Assembly (NCBI GenBank): GCA_905250115.1
Contig: CAJNOI010000005.1
Coordinates: forward strand, 620,001-684,000
Source: Adineta steineri
Taxonomy: Eukaryota > Rotifera > Eurotatoria > Adinetida > Adinetidae
Reading direction: 5' to 3'
Length of the DNA stretch: 64,000 nt
Positions 34,701 to 46,895 of this stretch are shown in pieces. A program made the position numbers and the translations under genes. The notes beneath the pieces were generated by a model. It ran no database searches. It was not told where the DNA came from and saw only the letters and a program-made list of their open reading frames with translations. Each line of letters begins with the position of its first letter. Positions within the stretch are counted from its first letter, which is position 1.

Positions 34701-36261
34701 TCGTTTTTTATCTAGAATAAAGAAAATGTTTTGTTATTTTAGTCGAGAAAAAATGGTTAATGAATTTCTTCATCGTCATGTTATATCAGATAAAGATTTA
34801 TCACAAGATGAACAAATATTAGTCGATAAATATAATATTCCATTAAAATTAATTCTATCAACAAAAGCACAACGAGCTGAATATGATAAACAATGGATGA
34901 ATGCTGTTCGTCTTTGGATGGATGCTAAACAATGGAGAAGAGCACATGATACTTACTGTCATTATGTTTTTCATGATACACTTTTAAAAGGTTTGATTTA
35001 ATTTTTCTTTTCTTTTGGTGTACTCAAAAATTGAGTACACTACTAGAATCGGTCAGTGTGTCCGGCCGTCCGTATACACGATACCTTTCGAAAGGAGAGG
35101 GAGATTTTGATGGAATTTTCTACACAGTTCAGTCTCATCAAGATCTCGGTCGAGCCTGAAGATGAGCCTAATTGGACGAGCAATTCTCGAGTTATTACAA
35201 AAATACTGATATTTTCCTATGATTTCCATATATACTTTTTGCAGTATACATAACACTCGGATAAAATCCGAAGTTTCCGCATTTATTTTAAATTATTTTT
35301 ATTTATTTGTCTAGGAGATTATGGATTTGCGAAAGATATATTAGATTCATTAGACCATCAACGAGCAAATATTCCACATTGGAATAGACGTGGTGGTTTT
35401 GCACGACAATATGTAGAATTATTGATTATTTTTGACAAAATTCGACATGGACAGGTATGTAAAAATCAAGAAAACGTTTCTATGTAAGAGCTGCTAGCAG
35501 TCTCATTCTTTTACTCAAAAGATCTTAACCTTTGACCTTCTTTAAGTCTTGTTCTTACAAAAAAAACAAACGAACGATTTTTTGATTCTAAGAAAAGTTA
35601 TTGTTTTTATGTCAATATGTAAACTCAAGAGAATAAATGTAGTCTTTCTAAATAGAAAAAGTCACACTCTAGAGTATTGATTTAGCATTAACTAATGCAA
35701 TTGAATTCAAAGTCAAAATCAATAATTACATATGTAGATAAATGTCTTACAAGTTATAATTTCACTTTCATATAACACTAAATAAATATTTTTAAAAAGT
35801 AACGTTCACGATGAAATACATATATATCTTTTTTAAAACACAGTTAGGGGGTAATGTGAAAAGATTATATTTAATTAATAATTTTATTTCTAGACATCAC
35901 TTTCAAATCGTGTACACTCAAATATTCTCTCTCAAGTTCATCGATTATGTGATCAATTAGCAGATGTTACTTCAGATAAATATTTCAAAAAGTAATTGAA
36001 TTTTTTTGTTTTTTGGTATTATTTTATATATTAATTTATTTTAGAATCAGTCTTATTGATATAAGTCGTCGACTTTTATCTATTATTAATTATTCATTAA
36101 TTTGTTCAAATATTCCAAATTTAACAAATGATACTGAGGAAAATTTTGCAAAAAAAATCAATCTTTTTCATCAATCACTATATTCGAGTGTACCTTGTTC
36201 ACTACCACTTGAGATTTTACTTGAACAAATTGATTCGAAATATCGTTCTCATCGTCATTAA
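28743..36261 (+). CDS. NUP98: Nucleoporin Nup98-Nup96 precursor
   Basis: About 21 exons from MFGGTGQFSFGS to TAA at 36259-36261. Exons 1-7 (28743-31443) encode FG repeats, mostly SIFG, SPFG and FxFG. The GLEBS-type Rae1-binding segment is at about 29340-29575 (CAMKEYISKSMEELRMEDYQ). Exons 8-9 (31515-32578) encode the autoproteolytic domain (RAYHLPKLSRQDYYMKPS ... GSWTFTVKHFTRYGL), with the cleavage motif read as His-Phe-Thr (32227-32235). The remainder is the Nup96 part, including RKGKYF-like and helical-solenoid blocks (NCELLSRGLFHDCVKFAQDE). Nup98 lines the pore and Nup96 is a scaffold of the Y-complex. Introns are short except 33187-33425, 34036-34253, 34991-35314 and 35455-35893. Confidence 0.93.
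35018..35040. repeat. Perfect 10-bp stem hairpin in a NUP98 intron
   Basis: GTGTACTCAA (35018-35027), AAA loop, TTGAGTACAC (35031-35040). It starts an intron segment of higher GC content (to about 35275) that is unlike the usual AT-rich introns here and may be an inserted sequence. Confidence 0.55.
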
Positions 36262-36441
36262 CAAAAAACGAAAGAAAAGACTAAACAAAAAAAAAATTTC
36301 AACATTTTTTTTTTCTGTGTATACTTACTTAGTCCAGTTCAAGTTCATTTTCTTTTTCTATTTCTAATAAACAAAACAATACAAAAAAGAAAACAAAGAC
36401 AAACTTAATTGAGATCTTGTAAACATTTCTTTTTTTCAGAT

Positions 36442-37167
36442 ATGCAATCATCATCATCACTTATATTAACATTGATTAAACAAGCTCGACAAACTTTCTC
36501 AAATTTATTATCAAATAATGATCATAATTTAAATCAAAATGATCATATTGATTCACTTAAACGTTTAATGAATAAAATAACAAAATATGATTTAAATTTT
36601 ACATTATTTGATAATATACAAAATACTTCATCATTAAATACAATTGATGAAAAAAATTTAGAAAAATTTTTAAAATCCAATGCACCTGTTTTTTATATGA
36701 AATTATATGAAGATAAAATTATATCAGTTGGAATATTTATTATTAAATCACATCATCGTATACCATTACATGATCATCCACATATGTTTGGTTTAATTAA
36801 AGTTCTTGATGGTCATGGACATTTAAATGCTTATAATGTTTTATTTGAAAAAGATTCTTCAGAACTTATCTGTACAAAGCATACATCAACAACAATTAAT
36901 TCACAATCAGAAACAGCTGTTATTTATCCAAATCAATCAAATATTCATGAAATATATGCAATTAATAATGAACATTGTGCTTTTTTAGATATACTTAGTC
37001 CACCATATTCAAATGAAAATGATTGTACATGCTATATTGCGATACCATCATCACAATCAACAACAGATATAAATGATAACGAAAGAAATTATATTCTTAA
37101 AAGAATATTTGATGATGAATATTATACAGAATCACTTCAATATACGGGTCCAACTATATCATTGTGA
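36442..37167 (+). CDS. ADO: 2-aminoethanethiol (cysteamine) dioxygenase-like thiol dioxygenase
   Basis: Single coding exon of 241 residues. The cupin core is clear: FYMKLYEDKIISVGIFIIKS, then the iron-binding motif IPLHDHPHMFGLIKVLDGHG, a third-histidine region SNIHEIYAINNEHCAFLDIL, and SPPY followed by a Cys-Tyr near the C-terminus. ADO-type enzymes add O2 to the thiol of cysteamine or N-terminal cysteine peptides and act as oxygen sensors in animals. The start at 36442 lies just after TTTTTTTCAG (36431-36439), which looks like a splice acceptor of a 5' UTR intron. It follows the NUP98 stop by only 180 bp on the same strand. Confidence 0.88.
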   Translation: MQSSSSLILTLIKQARQTFSNLLSNNDHNLNQNDHIDSLKRLMNKITKYDLNFTLFDNIQNTSSLNTIDEKNLEKFLKSNAPVFYMKLYEDKIISVGIFIIKSHHRIPLHDHPHMFGLIKVLDGHGHLNAYNVLFEKDSSELICTKHTSTTINSQSETAVIYPNQSNIHEIYAINNEHCAFLDILSPPYSNENDCTCYIAIPSSQSTTDINDNERNYILKRIFDDEYYTESLQYTGPTISL

Positions 37168-38596
37168 TAGGAATTCTTCATGTTTTATATGTATATAGAA
37201 AATATATTTATTTATATTAAGTGAATCTTTGTATTAAAAAAAATTTAGAATACATAAAAAGAAAAAGAATTTTCTGCTGATTGTATTAGTTTAATTATGC
37301 CTTCTTTTTTATTTGCATTAAAAATGAACGTATTTAAAAGAAAATTTAAGACATTTTTGAAAAACAAAGTAATCATTGATTATTGATCTCTATGTTGTTT
37401 TTCTTGTTAATATTTATTTAGATTTTTGTTTAAAATAAATTTCATCATCTCTTTTTAGTTTATTTCTCAAGTTGACATAAAATATACTTTCTGTTATTTA
37501 ATATTTTATATGTATATATGAATAAATCTAATATGATTGTTGACAGCATATTAATTTTCACAATGTGATTGTTTGAATCTATTATTCTGTCAAATTAATT
37601 TTATTCAATAAATAAAAATGATAGATCTGTGTTATATATACACATAATAGCTACAAAGAATGATCTATATAATGTTTGTTCTACTGAATTTTGATTAATG
37701 GCACATCATCATATATTCATTTTCTTTCTCCATATTGATATATATATATATATATATATATATTATTTTTCATCCGAAGCAATCTATATTCATCTAATTG
37801 AATTTGTCTATAATTTCATATGTAAAAAAAAAAAGATAAAATACTATATCATATATAAGTCAAATTTTTAAAACAATGAGATAAATGATACAATTTAGTT
37901 CTTTTCTTTTTCTCTCACTCTTCGGTTCAATAACAAAGAGTAATTTGTATTGATTATATTTTGATATGTTACTTTTGATTATCAGTCAATATTACTCAAT
38001 CAATGATCTTCTGCGAAGAATATGATCTGTCATTATTCCTAATAGACAGACAAGAGAACATCCTTTTCGGCAAAACAACCTGTCAGCACATCATTTTTCT
38101 ATTCATCTGATATAATGAATAGTATAACTAGTTTTGTTTATTGCTCCTTACACATCTCAACAGATGGAAAATGTGTTACACCACATCTCGGCTTTTTTTT
38201 TCTTCTTCTTTTTTTTCCATTCTGTTTCTTTCGATCAACTTCTCTAGATAATGATAGATGCCATACTATGATTCCGTTCAGCGAATGGTCGTGTGCACTA
38301 CTATCATTACTGAAAAATATATGACGATAGAAAAGCCGACGACGACTATGATGATGATGATTGATCTGTATTGGCGAGAAGTAATGTTATTTTTTGCTCT
38401 TGCTAGTACTAACTCACGTCATTGACCTGCTGCTGTTGGTGAGAGCATTGACAACAGTTCGATGCATCAGTGTTGGCATCACTCAAACATATTGGAAGAT
38501 TAAATAAGTAACTTTTTTCCTTCTATATACACACACACATACATATATATCTATATAGAACAAATTTGTTTTTTTTAGACACTATATTAGAAAATA
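37168..38596. other. Intergenic region upstream of RAPGEF1
   Basis: 1.4 kb, AT-rich, with a (TA)n run at about 37738-37762. From about 38000 GC content rises and the sequence looks like a promoter/5' UTR region for RAPGEF1. The 69-codon open stretch at 38115 has no gene-like features. Confidence 0.5.
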
Positions 38597-41500
38597 ATGC
38601 CAGTTTCTCGACATTCATTTCGTCGTGTTATTGGTGATATGGTTAATCGTTATAATATTAAAACTGATTTAACTAACGGATATCATTGGAATACAAGTAG
38701 ATCAAATAAAAAAACTGATCGGAATTCACTAATTAGTAACGATCCATTATCGGTATGTTATAGATAAAATAAATAAACAATCATTCATTTATTTATTTAT
38801 TTTCTATTAAATAGTCACCACAAACATATTATGAACGATTACATAAATGTGAAAAAGAAGTACACCAATCTTTAAGTTATCTTGATCAAGTGTTAACACA
38901 TAATAAACTTGAAATATTAGCTAATATTATAACATCCTTAATTGACAATATTTTTGATATTGATAGTATGTTGAAAGGAGTATTTGAATGTCAATCAGAA
39001 TCATATAGGTATTATTTTTATCTTGAATAAAATAATTTTATTTCTTTTTTTCCCCTTATTAGAACATATCTTCTTACTGATGTTTGTTATTTATTAGCTG
39101 ATCTAATTGAATGGTCGGATAAATTATTATTTTCAAAAAAACATGATGATGATGATAGATATCGAAAAATTGCTAAGGATCTTATGCAAGCTGTTAAAGT
39201 AGAAACAAAAAATAAGAAATTAATTCATTTATTTTTATTTTTGTATAGATTTGTATTAATTCATCGATACAAACACGTTCTGAATCATTGCAAAGCTTTC
39301 AATCAATCAATAAGTAATTAATAAAGCTAATCTTTTTTCAATTATTTGTTATTTCTTATATTTTTTTCCTAGTTCTTTTGATGATTCTGTTCCAGCTCTT
39401 CCTCCTAAACGAGAAAAACGTCCGGTGAGTTCATCAGCTTCAATTATATCTACTCGTTCTCGAAATACAGCAAGTCCAAGTTCTGTTCGATATCCACCCG
39501 CATACGAATATGATAATGAAGAACGTATACAATTAATTGTCGATGATATTAATCAGATTGTTGAAAAATATACACGCGAACTTGATGATGCTGTACGTGC
39601 AAATACAACAATCAGATCACCATCAACTGATTATTTATCTCAACCAAATCATTCATATATATCATCATGTCGTCGTAATAGTATTGATACAATATATGAA
39701 ACACATATGGCAAGACATTCTTTAAAAGATAGTTTTAAAAAACAACAAAAAAACTTTAATGAAATTAAAGAACATCAACAGATAAATTTAGTAAATGATC
39801 CACCACCACCACCATTACCACCAAAACGACAAATAGGTATTCTTATTTAGTAATAGAATAAAACAGGAAACACGACAGTAGAAAACGGAAAGCGGAAGGG
39901 AAAAATTTTCTATATAAATGCTGATTGTCTTCGAATAGATTAATAAATATGCATATTTCCGTTAGTATCTATTTTAATAATGTTTCTTTGGTTTAATTTT
40001 TAGCTCGAGCATATATGTCGTTATTTGATCGGTATGATCAAAATGAAGCTGAATTATTTCTTCGTGATACATGTTTTGTGCCATCATCACAACGACGTTT
40101 TGAAGATTTATTTGAACATGTTCATCAACATTTTCCTCAAACATTAATATTTTCGAATAGTGAAGAATGTTTAAAAAATAAAGATGGAATAACAAAAAAT
40201 CTTTACAATAGATCAGTAAGAGAATTTTTAATTAAATAAATAAATAAATTGTTTTTCCGTTCAGTCTAAAGATAATCTTTCGATGGATCGTTTAACTCTC
40301 AATAATAATTATTTAAATGATGGAACAAATCAATATACTACTGATTTATTTCTTGAAAGTATATCTCATTTACTTGTTTTTAATCTGGTAAGAAAAAGAA
40401 CGATTTAAATGGTATCATTTTTTACCATATTTATCTGTAGAATGAAGATCCTCCATTACGTGGTGGTTCCATTGATGCATTGATTATTCGAGCAACATCA
40501 CCCGATAAGAAAGGTATTAATATTAACATTTCGAAAATATTATTTATTTGAATATTATATGAATTTAGATTTTCTATATCAAGAAGCATTTTTAACAACA
40601 TATCGTACATTTATTACTCCGAGTGATCTTATTGAAAAACTTATTCAACGTTATAAATTTTTTTCTCAATTTGAAACAAAGAAAAAAATTGCTCGATATG
40701 CTTTCTCACTTCTTATTCGTGTTATCGATGAAATCGAGTATGAATATTTACTACTTCATATTTTTTCTCTCATAAGATGTCTGCCTTTTGCAATAAAAAA
40801 ATGATCCTTTCTTAAGCTCAATAATACTCTTCATTTTCACATATGAATGGATAAAATGATAATTTTCCGAAAGCTATTCTTCTTAATTGAAAAGTGTTTT
40901 TTCTTTGTTTAAGTAATGAATTATGTGAAAATTTAATGAAGAAATTATTAAATTTTGTTACAACGTTAATTCGTCAAGGTGAACTTCAATTAAGTAAATT
41001 ATTACGACGAAAATCACTTGAACGTTTTAAAAAATTAAAAACTATTCATGAACAATCACAACAAGATATTGTTTTGATACAAAATTCTATATCATCCAAA
41101 CGAGCAACATTATTTGATTTTCATTCAATGGATATAAGTGAACAATTAACAATACTCGATTCGGAATTATTTCTTAAAATTCAATTATCAGAAATACTTT
41201 ATATGTCGATTGAAAAAGGAGAAGAATATTCACCAAATTTAGCTGTATTTACTGAACATTTTAATAATATATCATACTGGTAATTCATTTTTCAAGTTTA
41301 TTACATATATAATTTGATAAGTAAATAATCAGTAGACTAGAATTAGATTACTGCATTACCAAAGCAGATTCGACCTTTACTGGTCTAGCTGTTTCCCTTT
41401 TCTCGCCGATCAGTACCGTCTTGCTGTTGAAGGTACTTTACAGTATTGTAAATGAATGGCCATAACTGTAATCTGAATTAAAAATAAAGCACGAGTCAAT

Positions 41501-42257
41501 TGATAAATAGATTGATCTGAAAATTCACTTCAATGAATTATTTTTCTAGGGTACGAACTCGTATACTCGAACAAAATTCTCAACGACAACGTGAAAATTA
41601 TTTTGAAAAATTTCTTAAAATATTAAAAGTAATTTTATTTCTTTTTTGTACAACATCATAAAATTATTTTGTTTTCTCTAATAGCATTTAAGACGATTAC
41701 ATAATTTTAATTCGTATTTGGCTATTCTTTCTGCATTGGATTGTGGACCATTAACACGATTAAATTGGTCAAAAAATATCAGCGATGTATAATACTGAAT
41801 TGAGTTTTCTATATCAATATATATATATATATATTCTAGGCTGTTGCTGAACATACTGATCTTATTGATAGTACTGGTTCATTTAAAAATTATCGTGAAG
41901 CATTAAATGCATCTGTAGGTCAACCATGTATTCCTTATATTGGTTTGATTTTATCTGATTTAACATTTGTTCATATTGGTAATTCTGATTATTTACAAGA
42001 TGATCGTATAGTTAATTTTTGGAAACGATGGCAACAATTTACAATATTACATAAACTTCGTTATTGTCGAAAATGGTTTGTTGTAGAAAAATAAAAGATT
42101 TTTTTTATGAATTTTTATTTTTAGGGAATATAAATTTATTCGTAATGATCGTATTTTATATTTTTTTAATAATTTTGATGATTATATGACTGAAGATGCA
42201 CAATGGATACAATCAGAAAAAATCAAACCACGTCAAAAACCAATTTCTTATTCTTAA
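38597..42257 (+). CDS. RAPGEF1: Rap guanine nucleotide exchange factor 1 (C3G)
   Basis: About 13 exons from MPVSRHSFRRVIGDMVNR to TAA at 42255-42257. N-terminal helical region, then two proline motifs with the Crk-SH3 consensus PxLPxK: VPALPPKREKRP (about 39390-39420) and PPPPPLPPKRQ (about 39805-39835). Then a Ras-exchanger motif domain (FLYQEAFLTTYRTFITPSDL) and the CDC25-type catalytic domain (LNWSKNISD, SFKNYREALNAS, IPYIGLILSDLTFVHIGNSD). It ends with the typical FIRNDRILYFFNNFDDYM block. C3G activates Rap1/R-Ras downstream of Crk adaptors in adhesion and growth signalling. It is shorter than vertebrate C3G mainly in the N-terminal and linker parts. Confidence 0.93.
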
Positions 42258-44553
42258 TATAAACTAAATGTAAATAGATGTCAGATATATTCTTTTCTAT
42301 ATCACAGTGACAATGATTAAAAATCAAAAAACTTTTATGTTTATATTATTTGTTTGCTTCGTTTTTGTTTTTTCAAATATTGATTTTATTATATCACATA
42401 TTAAATGTGCTTTCGTATGTTGTTTTCCGACATTTGAATAAATTTAATGAAAATATATTTGTAATGTAATTTCAATAGGTTAATTATTGATTTTTTATTA
42501 GTAACATATGATATACTCAGTCAGAACGGGGGTCGGCACGCCCAAAAAGGGTATGGATGTACAGATGAGTGAATTTTATTAAAATATCTTCCTGTACCCA
42601 AGCAGACAAAAAATTGAAAAAACGCGTTTAAACGCTCAATCGAGAACCGCGATTGTAACCCATTCACGCTTGATAACAAAACGCCATAAACGGCATTTTG
42701 GACGCAAAATCACTATCTTTATAACGTTGAAACGATGAAAAACTCATATTTTTGAAGTTAAAACGCGCGTTTATTCTAGAGTTTAAAATCCATGCGTTTA
42801 TACGTTAAAAATATGAGTTTTTCATCGTTTTAAAGTTATAAAGGTGGTGATTTTACGTCCAAAATGCCGTTTATGGCGTTTTATTATTAAGCGTGAATGG
42901 GTTACAATCGCGGTTCCCGATTGAGCTTTTAAATGCGTTTGTTCAATTTTTTGTCTGCTTGGTAGCCTCAATTTTCCGAGTAATGTTTAATACTTCTGCT
43001 AGCAGTTTATAATATCGATATAGGAAAGTAAGATTACTTAGACTATTATCATATATTGACGAATTCAAGTTTCTTTTTCTCAATGTGAAGGATGTGTTCA
43101 AAGTCGATTAAGAGAAACTTAACATTATGTGTCATTTATTTTAATCTTATTTCCATTGATTAGTTTTATAACTTAGCTCTACGTAATTTAAATAGAAAAA
43201 AAACTTGCAGAAGATTTACAAATTTATTGGCATTATATTATTAGTTTCAAGTTTGATCCAATCGACTATATTTTTATTTATTGAATCCTTTTTATTATCA
43301 GTATGACAACTACTAGAATCTATATATTGTAATGAACCTTCTTCCGGGAAAAAAAGCCTAAATGCTAATAAAGATAGATTCGACCTTTTTTTAATTTTAT
43401 AAAATATGCCATCACAATGAGTCACGAATAGTTGCTTGCATATATCTTTATTTTTTAAATACTTGAGTCATAAATATTCCGCTCGAGATGGGAAATTTCA
43501 TGATCACAACATTTATAGAATACTTCAAATAGCTAGATATCAATTTTGATATAATCATATGCAAAAGTTTACTTTTTCCTTCTTGTGAATATCCAATCCT
43601 ATAAATTTTAGTTAAATTTAGCAATCCCTTGCTCAAAGTAAATATATACATATATTGTGATGGAGTTATGTCAGGATAGCAAATGTTCAACTATTAATAG
43701 ACAAAACCTTCATAAATATAAAAGAATGTTGTTATTGTTATTGTAAATGAGGAAAAATAACATTTTAAATGATAAGAACTGTTTCTAAAATTACTTTCCG
43801 GATTTTTCCATATCTCACAATCACCAATGCAAATAAACTCACTTTTTCTCTCATATTATCAATAGAAAACAATGAATTTTAAAACTTATTTATTGATTAA
43901 TATTCATAAAAAAGAATTAAATTCTTTGTTATGTCTTTTATTATTCAACATGTGCACATATCTTGTGTGTAGAGCAACAAGGATAAGAGATGAAATACTC
44001 AAAAGCAAGCACAATCATTGAGAAAAGAGAAACAAAGAAATGTTAGACAGTAAAAATGAAAAACAGTTAACAGATCAATGGACGAGAAAAGAAAAACCAG
44101 AAGAAATTTTTTTTTCATTAAACTTGCGCAATGTACACAAAGAGAAAAAAGATACAAACGAAGTTCGAATTTCCATCTAGGATTTTCTACAACTTGTCAA
44201 AATCGTATAATATATTATTGATTCACAAAACATTGCACAATTATGAAAACAAAGAAAAGAAGAATAAGAAAAAAAAATACTGTCTTGTCCTATTTCAATT
44301 TTCATTTATTGCTGCACACATCATCATCATATATAAACAAAGAAAAATACAGGCAAATACTAAAAAACAAATGTCTTCATCGTGTCATTTTTTTTCTCAT
44401 ATTTATGTATATAATATTTAAATGAGAGAGAGATAGAGAAACAAAAGAAAATACAAAGGCACCGATAAGCAAGTAATAGCGAACGCACACAGAAGTTGTA
44501 CAAAGAAGAGAGAAAAAAGTAAAACAAAAAACACACACACAAAGTCATATTCG
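42258..44553. other. Intergenic region with a foldback element
   Basis: The foldback element at 42598-42962 is described separately. At 43216-43690 (-) two neighbouring open stretches exist, but neither has a good ATG-plus-splice model nor a recognised motif. The last part (about 43900-44553) is probably the 3' UTR of the E-protein gene. Confidence 0.45.
42598..42962. mobile_element. 365-bp foldback MITE-like element
   Basis: Two arms of roughly 170 bp are near-perfect inverted copies. They start CCAAGCAGACAAAAAATTG and end CAATTTTTTGTCTGCTTGG, with a short centre around 42780. The sequence is bounded by TA on both sides (GTA before, TA after), compatible with a Tc1/mariner-type TA target. 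There is no coding capacity. GC content and the repeated ACGCG/GCGTTT words differ from the surroundings. Confidence 0.85.
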
Positions 44554-46862
44554 TCATTGTTGCCAATAAGATGGTGGAATAGATTGATGCATCTGTTCCA
44601 AGTAATTTGAATTATCTATTGAAGATGATTCAGTTGACATAATACCTGTACCTGTTGGTGGCATTTGTCCATTGATATTCATATTACCATTAATATCATC
44701 AGATTTTTCTTCTTCACGTCGTCGTAAACATGCAGCTTTAGGATTTAAATTTCGTTCTTAAAATAACAGAAAAAAACGATAGTTTTCACAAAATTTATTT
44801 GTCTATCTCGATTATACCTCGAACTTGTTGTTCAAGTGTTGTTATAAGATTAACTGCTTGTTGAAGTATACCTAATTTTGTAACAGGTTTATCATTACGC
44901 ATATGAATTGAACACATACGACCAAGTTCTTTAAATGCATCATTAATATCTCGTACACGTAATCTAAATGAAAATTTAGAATATAGAAAAAAGAAATTGG
45001 TTTGACTTTGTTTTCTTCTGACCTTTCACGAGCATTATTTGCTGCTCGTCGATCTTTTTCTCGTCGTTCACGTTCTTCAGGAGTTTCATCTGGATCAATA
45101 CTACCTTCAGAACCAGGTCCACCTCGCATACATGATAAATTCATTTGACTATTTGGACTGAGTGTCAATGAACTTTAAAAGAAAAAAAAGAAATATTTTA
45201 TTTTTCTAGTTTTTAAATTGAAATTTTTTTCTTTTTACTTTCGTAATTTTGATGATGATGATGAGGATGGACCAATATGTACATTATTTGTTGTACCACC
45301 AATAGCAATTGTTAATGGTGATGCATTTTCTTGTGATAAGTCAGTTAAATTTTGTTGTCGAAGATTGAATTCATTTAATTTATCTGTTGTTAATTGAGAT
45401 GATCCACTTGCTGTTGTTATTGCTGTTGATGGTAGTGGTAGCGGTAGTGGTGTTGGCGGTGGTGGTGGTTTATTTTCAATATCTAACTTAACTTTATCAA
45501 TACATTCAACGTTTAAATCAGGATTTATAGCAGTATTTGCATCAGTCGATGAAGTTGATGATGATGTCGATGGTGGATTAGGATCTAAATTAATACATAG
45601 TTAAATAGAAATAGATACTTGTTCTAAATATATATATATGTAATTTACATGTTAAATATGGATCATGATGTCGATTTCTTGATGATGTATCAGATGTCGA
45701 TGCTGGATGTAAACTTGGTGGATGAGATAAAAATGCTGAATAAGGTCCAGTGGAATGTGGATGATGATAGCCAGCATAATAATGATGGTAATCTGGTGGT
45801 GGTTGACGAAATGAATCATCGACATCTAATCGTGGTGGCTAAAAATCAAATTTGAATAAATTCTTAGTTCAAATAAAAACTAATCAAAGTAAAGCCCGAT
45901 CACCCTGGTGATTTTTTTTGTGTATAAATAAACAAACCTCATTCAAATTGAGTAGATAATAAGGTTCATCATTTATATCGATTAGACTTGTCTGAGTTTA
46001 GGAGTTAAAAATAAGATTAGTATTATATATGTTTTTGTTATTCTACGATTTTATAAAACTTACAAGAGGATGTAATTGATTGTGATAAGATTGAGATGCT
46101 GAAGGTACCCATGATTGACTAGATCCTAGAAGAATCAAAATAAAAAAAAAATAGATATTCGTTCTATGCTTTTTCTTTGAAATATACCATTTAATGGTGG
46201 AGGAGTCGATGGTGTCGAAGGATAAGGATGATCGTTTGGATAAATCTAAAACAAAAATTTGAAATCTTTCTGTGATCTAAATTTTAATATCATACAGATT
46301 GTAATGCTTTGCCAAGTGTTTCTCCGGTTTGTACTGTTTGTTCATTGCCATTGTTTGAATATGTTCCTCCTTGTTGCGATCGAAAACTTGCCATTGATGG
46401 TAAACATGAACCGTTTGAATCTGTAAAAGATCCATGATTATTAGCAAGATCATTTGGTAGATAAGCTGATGTCGGTGGGGGTGGTAACCATGGTGTACCA
46501 TTTTGTCCGTCTATGAAACGAAATAAATATTTTTTATAAAAAAAAAGTAAAGATTTTTTCTTTCGTAACAATATCCGTACCAACATAATATGTTGAATCA
46601 TTTCCATAGACTGATTTTCCTGTTGGATATCGTCCAGTATTCTCTGGATTATAATCATCCGATGTATAGACCTAATAATAAAAATAAAAGTAATGATTGT
46701 ATAACGAACGTCTTTAGCCTATTAATATCTAAGTTGTTTTGATTGACCTCATGTGCAAACGCTTTATTTCTTCTCCTTATAGGATAAATCACACAAGTGC
46801 TTTCTTCATTAGACATTTCCCATAGAAAATCAATTCTAATTATTTTTCCCTCGCGATGTTCG

Positions 46863-46895
<33 letters not shown>

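Noticed and set aside
38115-38324. 69-codon open frame upstream of RAPGEF1
   Set aside because: Low-complexity Phe/Leu-rich translation of a pyrimidine run; likely promoter or UTR sequence.
43216-43690. Possible two-exon gene on the minus strand
   Set aside because: The first piece starts without ATG, no convincing splice pair joins the two parts, and no motif is recognised.
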